This document shows positions 1 to 9,887 of a DNA stretch of 64,000 nucleotides, in pieces. Each line of letters begins with the position of its first letter. Position 1 is the stretch's first letter. The translations under genes were made by a program, and so were the position numbers. Under the pieces are notes generated by a model. That model was not told where the DNA came from. It did no database searches and saw only the letters and a program-made list of their open reading frames with translations. Origin of the DNA: Cronobacter universalis NCTC 9529 (GTDB lineage Bacteria > Pseudomonadota > Gammaproteobacteria > Enterobacterales > Enterobacteriaceae); NCBI RefSeq assembly GCF_001277175.1, contig NZ_CP012257.1, positions 3,348,001 through 3,412,000 on the forward strand, written 5' to 3'.

Positions 1-398
1 TCGTTGTATTTCTCAATCCCTTCAACGCCCTGCTCCCACAGCTTGCCGTAGCGCGCCTCCTGCCAGGCCGGGCTTTGCTCGGCGCGGTAGATTTTCAGGT
101 TCAGGTTGAGCTTTTCGGTCAGCTCGTCGATAAAGCGGTAGGTTTCCGGAAAGAGATAGCCGGTATCGGTGAGGATCACCGGAATATCCGGGCGCTGCTG
201 CGTGACCAGATGCAGGCAGACCGCCGCCTGGATGCCGAAGCTTGAGGAGAGTACAAATTCGCCCGGCAGGTTTTCCAGCGCCCAGCTGACGCGCGCCTCG
301 GCGCTTAACGCCTCAAGCTGCGCGTTGGTGTCGGCCAGCGCCCCGGCGCGGGCCTCTTTTTCCAGTGCGTTCAGCGCATGTAGATCGAGTACGGACAT
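1..398 (-). CDS. cysH: Phosphoadenosine phosphosulfate (PAPS) reductase CysH, 3' end off the window
   Basis: Only the first ~132 codons are present; the gene runs off the left edge. CysH is the cytoplasmic thioredoxin- or glutaredoxin-dependent enzyme that reduces PAPS to sulfite in assimilatory sulfate reduction. The reverse-strand reading begins [15 protein letters not shown], and the PP-loop region [15 protein letters not shown] is visible near residues 48-62, followed by the [14 protein letters not shown] substrate-loop segment. The ATG at 398 is chosen because it matches the usual CysH N-terminus. It is the last gene of a cysJ-cysI-cysH operon, 139 bp behind cysI, with a palindromic repeat in the gap. 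The C-terminal redox-active ECG(I/L)H motif is outside the window and could not be checked. Confidence 0.95.
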   Translation of the reverse strand, partial: MSVLDLHALNALEKEARAGALADTNAQLEALSAEARVSWALENLPGEFVLSSSFGIQAAVCLHLVTQQRPDIPVILTDTGYLFPETYRFIDELTEKLNLNLKIYRAEQSPAWQEARYGKLWEQGVEGIEKYN

Positions 399-457
399 GT
401 GAACCTCGCTTGCATGAATGTGATACCGGTGCGGCGGTGACGCGCCAGGCGCGTGCT

Positions 458-486
458 GGCGGGTGCGCTACGCTTACCCGCCCTAG
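458..486. repeat. REP-like palindrome between cysI and cysH
   Basis: GGCGGGTGCGCT followed by ACGCTTACCCGCCCTAG forms a GC-rich hairpin (GGCGGGT/ACCCGCC arms). The same element occurs three times at 31148-31287, so it belongs to a dispersed family. Located inside the cysJIH transcription unit, it could stabilise the upstream cysJI message or lower cysH expression, as REP hairpins do in E. coli operons; that role is inference. Confidence 0.75.
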
Positions 487-537
487 GGAAAGGCGAACCT
501 ATGCGCATCCACCGTTACCGCCCGCCGCGCTAACCGC

Positions 538-2250
538 TTATTCCCAGAAATCCCGCGCCGGATCGAGCACCGGACGGATAATCCCGGCGCGCACCGTGAA
601 ATCGCCAAACCCTTCGCCCGGCTCGCGCTCCTGCGCCCAGCGGCCGACCAGCTCGTCGATATTATCGAGGATCTCCGATTCGGTAATGTTTTCACGATAC
701 ATCCGCGGAATACGCGTACCGATGCGGTTGCCGCCCAGATGCAGGTTGTAACGCCCCGGCGCTTTCCCCACAAGACCCAGCTCCGCCAGCATCGCGCGGC
801 CGCAGCCGTTCGGGCAGCCGGTCACGCGCAGCACAATGTGCTCGTCCGCCAGGCCATGCTTCGCCATGATCCCGTCGACTTTATCGATAAACTGCGGCAG
901 GAAGCGCTCCGCCTCGGCCATCGCCAGCGGACAGGTCGGGAAGGAGACGCACGCCATTGAGTTTTCACGCTGCGGCGTCACGCCCGCCATGAGGCCGTGG
1001 GCGCGGGCGAGCTGTTCTATCTTCGCTTTGTCGCCTTCCGGCACGCCCGCCACGATCAGGTTCTGGTTGGCGGTCAGGCGGAAATCGCCTTTATGGATCC
1101 TGGCGATTTCCTTCAGGCCGGTTTTCAGCGGCTTGTCCGGGAAATCGAGAATACGGCCGTTTTCGATAAACAGCGTCAGGTGCCATTTATCATCAATGCC
1201 TTTCACCCAGCCGATGCGATCGCCGCGGCCGGTAAACTCATACGGACGCACCGGCTCAAACGTCACGCCTGCGCGACGCTCCACTTCCGCTTTAAAGACG
1301 TCAGGCCCGACGCGCTCCAGCGTATATTTGGTTTTGGCGTTTTTACGATCGGTACGGTTGCCCCAGTCGCGCTGGGTCGTCACCACCGCTTCGGCCACTG
1401 CCAGCGTATGCTCCAGCGGAATGTAGCCAAACTCGGTCGCGGTGCGCGCGTAGGTTTTCTTGTTGCCGTGCTCAATAGAGAGCCCGCCGCCCACCAGCAG
1501 GTTAAAGCCGACCAGCTTGCCGTTTTCCGCAATCGCGACGAAGTTCATGTCGTTCGCGTGCAGATCGACATCGTTCTGCGGCGGCACCACGACGGTGGTT
1601 TTGAACTTACGCGGCAGATAGGTCGCGCCGAGGATCGGTTCTTCGTCGGTGGTGGCCACTTTCTCCTGATCGAGCCAGATCTCCGCATAGGCGCGGGTGC
1701 GCGGCAGCAGATGCTCAGAGAGCTTCTTCGCCCACTCGTAAGCTTCGGCATGCAGTTGCGACTCGACCGGGTTTGACGTGCAGAGCACGTTACGGTTCAT
1801 GTCGTTGGCGGTCGCCAGCGCGTCAAGCCCGATGGAATGCAGCATCTGGTGCGCCGGCTTGACGTTTTTCTTCAGCAGACCGTGATACTGGAACGTCTGG
1901 CGGTTGGTCAGACGAATGCTGCCGTAAATCGTGTTTTCTTCGGCGAACTTGTCGATAGCCAGCCACTGCTGCGGCGTCATGATGCCGCCCGGCAGACGGC
2001 AGCGCAGCATCATGGCGTGACGCGGCTCCAGCTTCTGGGCCGCGCGCTCGGCGCGAATATCGCGGTCATCCTGCTGATACATGCCGTGAAAGCGGATCAG
2101 CAGAAAGTTGTCGCCATTAAACCCGCCGGTCAGCCCGTCATGTAAATCTTCGGCAATGGTGCCGCGCAGGAAGTTACTTTCACGCTTCATGCGTTCCGCA
2201 TCGGAAAGTTTTCCTTCGACCACCAAAGGTCCTGGGTATTTTTCGCTCAT
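538..2250 (-). CDS. cysI: Assimilatory sulfite reductase hemoprotein (beta) subunit
   Basis: This 570-residue protein is the siroheme/4Fe-4S subunit of NADPH-sulfite reductase (alpha8beta4), which reduces sulfite to sulfide with six electrons delivered by CysJ. Duplicated nitrite/sulfite reductase ferredoxin-like domains surround the catalytic core. The four cluster and siroheme ligand cysteines are visible as Cys434 and Cys440 (ACVSFPTCP) and Cys479 and Cys483 (TGCPNGCGR), the same numbering as E. coli CysI. Length equals the family norm. The start codon shares one base with the cysJ stop codon (TGATG), which indicates translational coupling. Expression is expected to depend on CysB and N-acetylserine through the cysJ promoter. 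Confidence 0.98.
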   Translation of the reverse strand: MSEKYPGPLVVEGKLSDAERMKRESNFLRGTIAEDLHDGLTGGFNGDNFLLIRFHGMYQQDDRDIRAERAAQKLEPRHAMMLRCRLPGGIMTPQQWLAIDKFAEENTIYGSIRLTNRQTFQYHGLLKKNVKPAHQMLHSIGLDALATANDMNRNVLCTSNPVESQLHAEAYEWAKKLSEHLLPRTRAYAEIWLDQEKVATTDEEPILGATYLPRKFKTTVVVPPQNDVDLHANDMNFVAIAENGKLVGFNLLVGGGLSIEHGNKKTYARTATEFGYIPLEHTLAVAEAVVTTQRDWGNRTDRKNAKTKYTLERVGPDVFKAEVERRAGVTFEPVRPYEFTGRGDRIGWVKGIDDKWHLTLFIENGRILDFPDKPLKTGLKEIARIHKGDFRLTANQNLIVAGVPEGDKAKIEQLARAHGLMAGVTPQRENSMACVSFPTCPLAMAEAERFLPQFIDKVDGIMAKHGLADEHIVLRVTGCPNGCGRAMLAELGLVGKAPGRYNLHLGGNRIGTRIPRMYRENITESEILDNIDELVGRWAQEREPGEGFGDFTVRAGIIRPVLDPARDFWE

Positions 2251-4052
2251 CAGTAGACGTCTCGCTGGTAACGGCGCTCAACGCGCAGCTCACTTAAATA
2301 TTCATCCGCCGCTTCGGCATCCATCCCGCCGTAAGCCGCAATCACTTCCAGTAACGCCTGCTCGACATCTTTCGCCATGCGATTGGCGTCGCCGCAGACA
2401 TAAAGGTGCGCGCCTTCCTGGATCCAGCGCCACAGCTCCGCGCCCTGCTCGCGGATTTTGTCTTGTACGTAAATTTTATGGTCCTGATCGCGCGACCAGG
2501 CAAGGTCGATGCGGGTTAACAGCCCCTCTTTGACATAGCGCTGCCATTCGACCTGGTAGAGGAAATCTTCCGTAAAGTGCGGGTTGCCGAAGAAGAGCCA
2601 GTTTTTACCGGTCGCGCCATCGGCTTCGCGCTGCTGCATAAAGGCGCGGAACGGCGCGATGCCGGTGCCAGGCCCAATCATAATGACGGGCGTTTCGGGC
2701 GTTGCCGGCAGGCGGAAGTTGTCGTTGTGCTCGATGAACACGCGCACTTCGCCATCTTCTTCCAGACGATCGGCAAGATAGCTCGACGCCCCGCCCGCGC
2801 GCGGACGGCCTTCGATGTCGAAACGCACCACGCCAACGGTAATGTGCACTTCGTTTTCGACTTCCGCCTGCGACGAAGCGATGGAATAGAGGCGTGGCGT
2901 AAGGGGGCGCAGCAAGCCGAGCAGTTGTTCGGCGTCAAGCTGGGCCGGCGCGAAGCGCACCATATCGACGATGGGCGTCCTGGCGGCATAATCTTGCAGC
3001 TTCGCTTTATCGCCCACCAGCGGCAGCAGCGCTTCGCTGCGGGTCAGCGTCGCGTAATTTTCAACGATAGCGGCGGTGTTCACCGTCAGCTCAAAATGCC
3101 ACTGCAGCGCTTCGCTGAGCGGCAGCGTTTTCTCGCCCACCGTCACCGGCTCGTCGCCTTTCAGCCACAGCAGCTCAAGAAGTTCCTGCACCAGCGCCGG
3201 ATCGTTCTGGTACCAGACGCCGAGCGCGTCGCCCGGCTGATAGCGCAGGCCTGCGTCGCCCAGATCGATTTCGATATGGCGCACGTCTTTTTGCGAATGA
3301 CGCCCGGTGATTTTCTGGTTCACCGAGAGCGTCGCGGTAAGCGGCGATTCTTTGGTATAAGGGGTCGAGTCAACCAGATTGACCGCGCCGCTGGCGGTGA
3401 ACGCCGCCTGGGACGGCGCTTCTTTCGGCACGCGCGCTTTCAGTACGTCAACGACGCGCTGGCGCCACGCCTGAGCGGCCGCCTGGTATTCGACATCGGC
3501 ATCCACGCGATCCAGCAGGCGCTCGGCGCCCAGTTCCGCAAGGCGGGTATCGAAATCTTTACCGGCCTGGCAGAAGCGCTCATAGGAGGTATCGCCAAGA
3601 CCAAAGACGGCGAACGCTGTACCGTCAAGCTTCGGCGCTTTTTTCGACAGCAGGAATTTGTGCAGCGCGACGGCTTCTTCCGGCGGATCGCCTTCGCCCT
3701 GGGTTGAGGCCACGACGATAAGCAGTTTTTCCTGGGCAATTTGTTTGAATTTATAGTCGCCCGCGTTAACCAGATTCACATTGAGCTGCGCCGCCAGCAG
3801 ATCGTCGCGCAGCGCTTCCGCCACGCGGCGCGCGTTGCCTGTCTGGGAAGCGGAAATCAGCGTAATGACCGACGCAGGCGCCGCGGGCGTTTGCACCACC
3901 GCCGCACCTGGCTGTTGGTTTACCATTCCCCAGAAATAGCCCGAAAGCCAGGCGAGCTGCGTGGGGGTGAAATCATGAGTCGCCGTCTGAAGGCGAGCCA
4001 GCTGCTCCGGGCTGAGCGGGAGCAAAGCGTTCGGTGAGGCCTGAGTCGTCAT
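2250..4052 (-). CDS. cysJ: Assimilatory sulfite reductase flavoprotein (alpha) subunit
   Basis: At 600 residues this is the diflavin reductase subunit that passes electrons from NADPH through FAD and FMN to CysI. In order it shows an N-terminal flavodoxin domain ([16 protein letters not shown] around residue 67, the FMN phosphate loop), a connecting FAD-binding region with RLYSIASSQ, the NADP-binding [12 protein letters not shown] motif, and the conserved C-terminus ending YQRDVY. It is the first gene of cysJIH and faces a 304-bp AT-rich upstream region. Nothing is truncated or unusual. The ATG at 4052 gives an N-terminus ([18 protein letters not shown]) of family length. Confidence 0.98.
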   Translation of the reverse strand: MTTQASPNALLPLSPEQLARLQTATHDFTPTQLAWLSGYFWGMVNQQPGAAVVQTPAAPASVITLISASQTGNARRVAEALRDDLLAAQLNVNLVNAGDYKFKQIAQEKLLIVVASTQGEGDPPEEAVALHKFLLSKKAPKLDGTAFAVFGLGDTSYERFCQAGKDFDTRLAELGAERLLDRVDADVEYQAAAQAWRQRVVDVLKARVPKEAPSQAAFTASGAVNLVDSTPYTKESPLTATLSVNQKITGRHSQKDVRHIEIDLGDAGLRYQPGDALGVWYQNDPALVQELLELLWLKGDEPVTVGEKTLPLSEALQWHFELTVNTAAIVENYATLTRSEALLPLVGDKAKLQDYAARTPIVDMVRFAPAQLDAEQLLGLLRPLTPRLYSIASSQAEVENEVHITVGVVRFDIEGRPRAGGASSYLADRLEEDGEVRVFIEHNDNFRLPATPETPVIMIGPGTGIAPFRAFMQQREADGATGKNWLFFGNPHFTEDFLYQVEWQRYVKEGLLTRIDLAWSRDQDHKIYVQDKIREQGAELWRWIQEGAHLYVCGDANRMAKDVEQALLEVIAAYGGMDAEAADEYLSELRVERRYQRDVY

Positions 4053-4356
4053 GCGTCGTTATGTTCCAGTAGCAAAGCTGTTTTTTATCGCAAAAACAGA
4101 AGAGAAAGTAAGGGTAACGGCGGCAAGAATAACAATTAAAGAAGGGATGGAAATAATAAATAACCAAATGGACTAACCAGTTTTATCTATAAGTATAAGC
4201 GTAAAAACGGGTTAATTATCTCATTGAAAATAATGGTCATTTTTTCACGTCGCGAGGTGTTTTGCGCGCTTATCGTTTATGAGGGTTTTAGTTAATGCTA
4301 AAAACGGTCAATTCCGGTACTATGCGGCGGTTTTTTAGCAAGACTGAGACTGCGTT
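4053..4356. promoter_or_regulatory. cysJ-queD divergent intergenic region
   Basis: This 304-bp gap is clearly more AT-rich than the flanking genes, especially 4080-4260. It must carry the cysJIH promoter reading left and the queD promoter reading right. In Salmonella and E. coli the cysJIH promoter is activated by CysB binding to a degenerate AT-rich site just upstream; the AT-rich stretch near 4120-4200 is the natural counterpart, but CysB sites are too loose to place by eye. No small gene was recognised. Confidence 0.55.
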
Positions 4357-4719
4357 ATGCCTACCACCCTGTTTAAAGATTTTATCTTCGAAGCCGCTCA
4401 CCGACTCCCTCATGTCCCCGAAGGCCACAAGTGCGGTCGTCTGCACGGACACTCTTTTATGGTGCGCCTGGAGGTAACGGGCGAGGTGGACCCTCATACC
4501 GGCTGGATTATCGATTTCGCCGAGCTGAAAGCGGCGTTTAAGCCGATCTACGATAGCCTGGATCACTATTATCTGAACGATATTCCGGGCCTTGAAAACC
4601 CGACCAGCGAAGTGCTGGCGCGCTGGATTTGGGATCAGATGAAACCCCGCCTGCCGCTGCTGAGCGCGGTGATGATTAAAGAGACCTGCACCGCGGGTTG
4701 CGTATATCGCGGCGAATAA
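4357..4719 (+). CDS. queD: 6-carboxy-5,6,7,8-tetrahydropterin synthase
   Basis: The 120-residue protein belongs to the 6-pyruvoyl-tetrahydropterin synthase fold. QueD converts 7,8-dihydroneopterin triphosphate into 6-carboxytetrahydropterin, the second step toward preQ0 and queuosine in tRNA. Zinc ligands are visible as His15, His30 and His32 (FEAAHRLPH and LHGHS), and the catalytic Cys26 lies between them ([10 protein letters not shown]). It converges on queE, which acts on its product; the two share a bidirectional terminator. An upstream in-frame-looking start at 4295 belongs to another frame and is not needed. Confidence 0.97.
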   Translation: MPTTLFKDFIFEAAHRLPHVPEGHKCGRLHGHSFMVRLEVTGEVDPHTGWIIDFAELKAAFKPIYDSLDHYYLNDIPGLENPTSEVLARWIWDQMKPRLPLLSAVMIKETCTAGCVYRGE

Positions 4720-4740
4720 GCTTCTGGCGGTGTGATACAC

Positions 4741-4771
4741 AAAAAAGAGGGGCTTAACGCCCCTCTTTTTT
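4741..4771. terminator. Bidirectional terminator between queD and queE
   Basis: Perfect GAGGGGC/GCCCCTC stem (4747-4765) with loop TTAAC, flanked by A6 on the left and T6 on the right, so it works as an intrinsic terminator on either strand. The right-hand T run overlaps the queE stop codon. Confidence 0.9.
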
Positions 4772-5441
4772 ATGCGATATTCAGATACTTGTGCGTCTGC
4801 ATCGACAGCCGCCAGTTGCGGGCGATACAGGTTTCAATGCACAAACGGGTCGCATCTTCTTTCTGGCTAATCGGCTGAAGCGCAATTACCCGCTGTCTTT
4901 CGTCATGCAGACGCGCCAGCAGTTCATCCAGCGCCTCGATATCACGCATACGCCCCACCGGGTGCTTGATTTCATCGGCACGCATCAGCGCCTGATCCAG
5001 CACCTCGTAACCGCCGCGCATATTCACCTTCGGCGAGACGGTCACCCAGGTCCCCGTGGTGCAGCGCACCTCATGGGTGCCGCTGGTTTCAATCTGGCAG
5101 CTATAACCGTGCGCTTCCAGAAGCTCCGTTAAGGGCAGCAGATCGTGGATGCACGGCTCGCCGCCGGTGATCACCACATGACGCGCGGTATAGGCCTGGC
5201 GCTCAATCGCCGCCAGCAGCTCTTCCGGACTTGCCGCCCCCCATTTATCGCTCTCTTTGGTTTTCGCGATAATGCTGAAAAGCGACACTTCCCGATCGGC
5301 GAGCGTCTCCCAGGTGTGTTTGGTATCGCACCAGGCACAACCTACGGGGCATCCCTGCAGACGAATAAAAATGGCGGGCACGCCGGTAAAATAACCCTCG
5401 CCCTGCAGGGTCTGAAACATCTCATTAATCGGGTACTGCAT
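4770..5441 (-). CDS. queE: 7-carboxy-7-deazaguanine synthase (radical SAM)
   Basis: This 223-residue radical SAM enzyme performs the ring contraction of 6-carboxytetrahydropterin to 7-carboxy-7-deazaguanine in queuosine synthesis. The cluster-binding CxxxCxxC motif is visible as Cys31, Cys35 and Cys38 (QGCPVGCAWC), preceded by the typical FQTLQGEGYFTG segment, and the GGEP motif follows (VVITGGEPCIHDL). Length fits the E. coli protein. It converges on queD, the preceding pathway step; the last pathway enzyme in this window, QueF, is 19 kb away. Confidence 0.97.
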   Translation of the reverse strand: MQYPINEMFQTLQGEGYFTGVPAIFIRLQGCPVGCAWCDTKHTWETLADREVSLFSIIAKTKESDKWGAASPEELLAAIERQAYTARHVVITGGEPCIHDLLPLTELLEAHGYSCQIETSGTHEVRCTTGTWVTVSPKVNMRGGYEVLDQALMRADEIKHPVGRMRDIEALDELLARLHDERQRVIALQPISQKEDATRLCIETCIARNWRLSMQTHKYLNIA

Positions 5442-5639
5442 GATTCACTCAGTTGATGACTAAAACGGTAATTATTACAGATAACCGCCAGGCTGGCATG
5501 TGCCATTTGCGCCTTACCGGCAGCCGTCGCCAGGTCTGATGCGTATTTGCCCCTCAATTCCAGGGCATTGGCAGGCCCACAAGGCGGCGGTTACTATGGC
5601 GCGGCACGGCCAGCCGGAAACAAGGACAAGGCAAAAGTT

Positions 5640-6608
5640 ATGGTACGCACATTAGCGTCATTCATTCTGACGGTAGCGCTGACGTTAGTGAGCGTGAGCG
5701 CGCTGGCGCAGCCCCTCGAGGTGCCGCCGATGCGTGGCGTTATCAACGATCCCGCCGATCTGCTGAGCGGCCAGGAATACGTGGCCTTGCTTGACGATGT
5801 GTCGGCTATCAATACCCGCACCCATGCGCAAACGGCGATTCTGGTGTTACCGGAATTAAAAGGCGACAACCTGGAGCGTTTTGCGACGCGCACCTTTAAT
5901 ACCTGGCGGCTCGGCAATGCGCAGCGCAACGATGGCGTGCTGATCCTGGTCGCCTGGCACGATCGTCTGGTGCGCATCGAAACGGGGCGCGGGCTGCAAA
6001 AGACGGTTCCGGATGAACTGGCGAGCAGGGTTATTAAAGAGTATATGCTGCCCTGGTTCAGGGCGGGCGATCTCACCGAAGGCCTGCGTCAGGGGCTTAC
6101 CGGTATCGACGCGCTGCTCAGCCATCAGCCGCTGCCGCCTGCGGCTTCGCCCTCGTGGGTACAGGCCTGGCTGAAACCGTTGCTGCTGAATTTCTCTTAC
6201 TGGCTGGCGCTGCCTGTTCTCGCCATCGTATTGTTTGCCTTAATCATGCTGCGCAAAAAGAAAACGCTGATGACGCTTTTTTTCGGCACCTCCTGCCTGC
6301 TGACGCCCGCGCTTGCCATCACCAGTAACTTTTTCCCGTGGGTGGAGCCGTTTCTCTGGCTGAGCTTTTCCGTGCCCTTTTTGCTGATGATCCTGGCGCT
6401 GGTCGTGGTGTTTGCCTTCCCGAATTATCGGCTCAGCGCGGCGGGTAACGGCTCATCATCCGGCGACGCCTCCGCCGCCTGGCTTTCGACCAGCCACCTT
6501 CACTCGTCCTCAGGCGGCGACAGCGCCAGCCATCACAGCAGCCACCACAGCGTCAGCTCAGGCGATGGCGGCTCAAGTGACGGCGGCGGCTCGTCAGACA
6601 ACTGGTGA
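5640..6608 (+). CDS. ygcG: TPM-domain membrane protein of the YgcG family
   Basis: The predicted 322-residue protein starts with a signal peptide ([23 protein letters not shown], likely cut before QPLEV). A TPM domain follows (about residues 30-175), an extracytoplasmic fold associated in plants with photosystem II repair and in bacteria of unclear role. Two or three hydrophobic segments lie around residues 185-270. The C-terminus is an unusual low-complexity tail of about 50 residues rich in Ser, Gly, His and Asp, ending [12 protein letters not shown]. The ATG at 5640 was preferred over an in-frame start at 5547 because it directly precedes the signal peptide. Its 3' end overlaps convergent nanE by 15 bp. 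No biochemical function is claimed. Confidence 0.88.
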   Translation: MVRTLASFILTVALTLVSVSALAQPLEVPPMRGVINDPADLLSGQEYVALLDDVSAINTRTHAQTAILVLPELKGDNLERFATRTFNTWRLGNAQRNDGVLILVAWHDRLVRIETGRGLQKTVPDELASRVIKEYMLPWFRAGDLTEGLRQGLTGIDALLSHQPLPPAASPSWVQAWLKPLLLNFSYWLALPVLAIVLFALIMLRKKKTLMTLFFGTSCLLTPALAITSNFFPWVEPFLWLSFSVPFLLMILALVVVFAFPNYRLSAAGNGSSSGDASAAWLSTSHLHSSSGGDSASHHSSHHSVSSGDGGSSDGGGSSDNW

Positions 6609-7283
6609 GCGCAGCGCGTCGGCAAAGCGACGGGTAATCTGCTGCGGGCGTGTAATAGCCCCGCCCACCACCACCGCATGCGCGCCGAGCGCCAGGCAGC
6701 GCGCCGCGCCCTCAGGCGTGTCTACATTCCCTTCGGCGATAACCGGGACCGTCACCGCCGCCAGCACGGCTTTTAACAGCGCGAAATCGTTCTCCGGCAG
6801 GCGATGCCCCCGGGTGTTCGCCGTATAGCCGTAAAGGGTGGTGCCCACGCAGTCGAAACCGAGCGCTTCGGCCGTCACGGCTTCTTCAACGCTTGAGGCA
6901 TCCGCCATGAGCAGTACATCAGGCCAGGTACGGCGGATCTCCCCGACGAACTGTTCGAGCGTTTCGCCGCCAGGGCGCGGGCGCGCGGTGGCATCCAGCG
7001 CGATCATCTCAGGCGCCGCTTCCATCAGCTCGCTGACCTCGCGCAGCGTCGCGGTGATAAACACGTCGCTTGCGGGGTAATCCCGTTTGATGATGCCGAT
7101 GACCGGCAGCGCCACCTGTTCTTTAATCGCCAGAATATCCGCCACGCTATTGGCGCGGATCCCCGCCGCCCCGCCCTGCGCGGCGGCCAGCGCCATTCGC
7201 CCCATAATAAACGGGCTGTGCAGCGGCTCGTTTTCCAGCGCCTGGCAGGAGACCACCAGCTTTCCTTTGATGTGCTCTAACAT
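6594..7283 (-). CDS. nanE: N-acetylmannosamine-6-phosphate 2-epimerase
   Basis: At 229 residues this matches the NanE TIM-barrel family, which converts ManNAc-6-phosphate to GlcNAc-6-phosphate so that amino sugars or sialic acid can enter the NagA/NagB route. The N-terminus ([22 protein letters not shown]), the [10 protein letters not shown] segment, [10 protein letters not shown] and the C-terminal VPVIAEGNV and [12 protein letters not shown] phosphate-binding strands are typical. It lies 8 bp downstream of a PTS permease on the same strand, so the two form an operon. No nanA, nanK or nanT is adjacent, which suggests that the substrate comes in already phosphorylated by the PTS. Confidence 0.93.
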   Translation of the reverse strand: MLEHIKGKLVVSCQALENEPLHSPFIMGRMALAAAQGGAAGIRANSVADILAIKEQVALPVIGIIKRDYPASDVFITATLREVSELMEAAPEMIALDATARPRPGGETLEQFVGEIRRTWPDVLLMADASSVEEAVTAEALGFDCVGTTLYGYTANTRGHRLPENDFALLKAVLAAVTVPVIAEGNVDTPEGAARCLALGAHAVVVGGAITRPQQITRRFADALRSPVV

Positions 7284-7291
7284 CGTTGACC

Positions 7292-8845
7292 TCAGCTTAA
7301 TAACTCTTCGATTTCGTTTTTAATAATCGTGACGTGCGGGCCGTAGATAACCTGTACGCCGTTGCCGCGCAGGATCACGCCGCGCGCGCCGGTCGCTTTC
7401 AGCGCGGCCTCATCGACCTGGGTTCCGTCGTTCACGGTGACGCGCAGCCGCGTGGCGCAGCAGTCGACCTCCTGAAGGTTATCCCGCCCGCCGAGCCCGG
7501 CCACCACGGCCTGCGCCCGCTCGCTGTCCTTCATCGCCACGCTTTCCTGGGTCTCTTTTTCCCGGCCTGGTGTGGCGAAATCAAAACGCGTGATCAGGAA
7601 ACGGAAGGTGAAGTAATAGAGGAAAAACCACGGCACGCCGACCAGCGGCACCATCAGCCAGTGCGTTTTCGCCTCGCCCTGCAAAACCCCAAAGAGAATG
7701 AAATCGATAAAACCGCCCGAGAACGTCTGGCCGATAGTGATGTGCAGGATATGCGCCAGCATAAAAGCCAGCCCGTCGAAGAAGGCGTGGATGACATAGA
7801 GCACGGGCGCGACAAACAGGAAGGAGAACTCAATTGGCTCGGTGATGCCGGTCAGGAATGAGGTCAGCGCCGCAGAGAGCAGCAGCCCGGCGACGCGCTT
7901 TTTATTCTCCGGCTTCGCCGTGTGGTACATCGCAAGGCATGCGCCGATCAGGCCAAACATCATGGTGATGAAACGCCCCGACATAAACCGCGACGTGCCG
8001 ATATAAAACTGCTGCGTCGTCGGGTCAGCGAGCTGCGCGAAGAAGATGCGCTGCGTGCCTTCCACCAGCTGGCCATTGACGATTTCGCTGCCGCCGAGCG
8101 CCGTCGTCCAGAAAGGCAGATAGAAGATGTGATGCAGGCCGAACGGGCCAAGCATACGCAGGATAAAACCATACAGCAGCGTGCCGACATAACCGGTCGC
8201 CTCAACCAGCCCGCCAAGCCCGAAAATCATTTTCTGAAAATGCGGCCAGACGACGGTCATCGCCGCGCCGACCACAATCGCCGCCAGCGCGCTGATAATA
8301 GGTACAAACCGCGATCCGCCAAAAAAACCCAGAAACTGCGGCAGCGCGATTTTATTAAACCGCTGATGCAGCGCGCAGGTCACAAGGCCAATCACCACGC
8401 CGCCGAAAACGCCGGTTTCCAGCGTCTGGATCCCGAGCACCATTCCCTGCCCGACCGCGCCCGGATTGCTCTGCGCGAGCTGCCCGGTCAAAGTCAGCAG
8501 TGCATTAATGGTGGCGTTCATCACCAGAAACGCCAGTAACGCGGCGAGACCGGCCGTGCCTTTATCGGTACGCGCGAGTCCCACCGCCACGCCGACGGCA
8601 AACAGCACCGACAGGTTCGCGAAGACGATCGCCCCGGCGCTGCTCATGATCGTGAAAATCGCCTGCAGCCAGCCGACGTCGAGAAACGGATACGCCGTCA
8701 GCGTATTGGGATTGGAGAGCGCGCCGCCGACGCCGAGCAAGAGACCCGCCGCCGGTAACACGGCAATCGGCAACATAAACGACTTGCCAAACCGCTGCGC
8801 CTTTTCAAACCAGCGCCCTGAAGATGTTCCGCTGAAGAGTGCCAT
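7292..8845 (-). CDS. PTS sugar permease, EIICB of the glucose/GlcNAc family
   Basis: The 517-residue protein has an N-terminal EIIC membrane domain of about ten hydrophobic segments (residues ~15-400), the conserved [12 protein letters not shown] motif, and a C-terminal EIIB domain with phosphorylation cysteine Cys463 in [10 protein letters not shown]. No EIIA domain is present, so it would borrow EIIA-Glc (Crr) or another EIIA. The start at 8845 (MALFSG, preceded by GGGGA) is preferred over 8917, which would add an AT-rich, lysine- and tyrosine-loaded leader. The operon with nanE and a divergent RpiR regulator argue for N-acetylmannosamine or a ManNAc-containing sugar as substrate; by sequence alone it could also be a GlcNAc, glucose or MurNAc-type permease. 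Confidence 0.85.
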   Translation of the reverse strand: MALFSGTSSGRWFEKAQRFGKSFMLPIAVLPAAGLLLGVGGALSNPNTLTAYPFLDVGWLQAIFTIMSSAGAIVFANLSVLFAVGVAVGLARTDKGTAGLAALLAFLVMNATINALLTLTGQLAQSNPGAVGQGMVLGIQTLETGVFGGVVIGLVTCALHQRFNKIALPQFLGFFGGSRFVPIISALAAIVVGAAMTVVWPHFQKMIFGLGGLVEATGYVGTLLYGFILRMLGPFGLHHIFYLPFWTTALGGSEIVNGQLVEGTQRIFFAQLADPTTQQFYIGTSRFMSGRFITMMFGLIGACLAMYHTAKPENKKRVAGLLLSAALTSFLTGITEPIEFSFLFVAPVLYVIHAFFDGLAFMLAHILHITIGQTFSGGFIDFILFGVLQGEAKTHWLMVPLVGVPWFFLYYFTFRFLITRFDFATPGREKETQESVAMKDSERAQAVVAGLGGRDNLQEVDCCATRLRVTVNDGTQVDEAALKATGARGVILRGNGVQVIYGPHVTIIKNEIEELLS

Positions 8846-8867
8846 GATGAAATCCCCGGTGTTGTAA

Positions 8868-8913
8868 TGATGAAAATATTTATCACAATAAAAATATATT
8901 ATGAAAATTATCA
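8868..8913. promoter_or_regulatory. Candidate operator pair between the PTS gene and its divergent regulator
   Basis: Two related AT-rich elements lie in the 170-bp divergent gap: a near-palindrome TGATGAAAATATTTATCA (8868-8885) and TTATGAAAATTATCA (8899-8913), both built on TGAAAAT...ATCA. Their position just upstream of the permease start makes them good candidates for binding by the RpiR-family regulator at 9016. Assignment to that regulator is inference. Confidence 0.45.
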
Positions 8914-9015
8914 CCAATAATAGCGAAGCCGATCATACTTTTTTAAAATGGCTGGCATTGGTAGCGGGCTTTCCCGCACACTCATCGGCAGTCGTCGGTG
9001 CTTCAGGATCCTGTT

Positions 9016-9843
9016 ATGTCTGACCATGAAAATTTACTGCTCAAGCTGCGCCAGGCGCTGTCTGGGTTTAGCCCCACGCAGCGCAAACTGGGGGACTATG
9101 TCCTGAGCGACCCGGCGCGCGTGCTTTATCTCACCATCACCGAGCTCGCCCGCGAGAGTGACACCAGTGAAGCCAGCGTGACGAGGCTGTGCCGCGCGCT
9201 CGGGTGCAAAGGCTATACCGAATTTAAAATGGCGCTGGCGCTGGATGTTCAGCGCGGGCAGGCGCCGCGCGCGCAGAGCGGCGATGCGCTGGACGCGCTG
9301 GTGGAAGAGTCGGTGCAGGCGCTGCGCGATACCGCGCAATTGCTGGATCGCGCCATGCTGGAGCGGGCCGCGCGGGCGCTGCATCAGGCGGGTTCGGTGC
9401 AGATTTACGGCGTCGCGGCGAGCGCGATTATCGGTGAGTATTTGCATTACAAGCTGCTGCGGCTCGGTAAACCGGCGCAACTGTTCAGCGATATGCATCG
9501 CGCCTCGATGAACGCGACGACGCTGGGTGAAACGGATCTGGTGGTCGCCATTTCCAGCTCCGGCTCAACCCGCGATCTGCTGCATGCCGTGAAACTCGCG
9601 CGAAAAGCCGGGGCGCCTGTTCTCACGCTGAGCAACACGCCGCGCAGTCCGCTGGCATCAATAAGCGATATGCTGCTTGTGGCCGCCAAACCGGAAGGGC
9701 CGCTTAACGCCGGCGCGCTGAACGCCAAAGTGGGCGCGATGCTGCTGGTGGAATTATTAACAGCGTCGCTTATCGCGTCTGACAGCCGTTACAGTGAAAC
9801 CAGCCAGCAGACGGCCAGCGCCACGCTGCCGTTATTGCTGTAA
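9016..9843 (+). CDS. RpiR/MurR-family transcriptional regulator (HTH + SIS)
   Basis: The 275-residue protein has an N-terminal RpiR helix-turn-helix (residues ~1-77; LTITELARESDTSEASVTRL is the recognition region) and a C-terminal SIS sugar-phosphate-binding domain (~105-250, with VVAISSSGSTRDLL). Such regulators sense phosphosugars, and this one is divergent from the PTS permease and nanE, so it most likely controls that operon in response to a ManNAc-6-P-like signal. The ATG at 9016 has an AGGA eight bases upstream; an in-frame GTG at 8998 lacks one. An intrinsic terminator follows immediately. It is MurR-like in architecture, but no murQ or murP neighbour supports the MurNAc pathway. Confidence 0.88.
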   Translation: MSDHENLLLKLRQALSGFSPTQRKLGDYVLSDPARVLYLTITELARESDTSEASVTRLCRALGCKGYTEFKMALALDVQRGQAPRAQSGDALDALVEESVQALRDTAQLLDRAMLERAARALHQAGSVQIYGVAASAIIGEYLHYKLLRLGKPAQLFSDMHRASMNATTLGETDLVVAISSSGSTRDLLHAVKLARKAGAPVLTLSNTPRSPLASISDMLLVAAKPEGPLNAGALNAKVGAMLLVELLTASLIASDSRYSETSQQTASATLPLLL

Positions 9844-9849
9844 TAAAAC

Positions 9850-9887
9850 GGCGTTGCAGGATGCGAATAACCTGCAACGCCTTTTTT
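9850..9887 (+). terminator. Terminator of the RpiR-family regulator
   Basis: Perfect 11-bp stem GGCGTTGCAGG/CCTGCAACGCC with a 10-base loop, followed by T6. It starts seven bases after the stop codon. Confidence 0.9.

Noticed and set aside
8846..8917. 24-residue N-terminal extension of the PTS permease
   Set aside because: It covers the AT-rich operator region; GGGGA precedes the ATG at 8845 instead.
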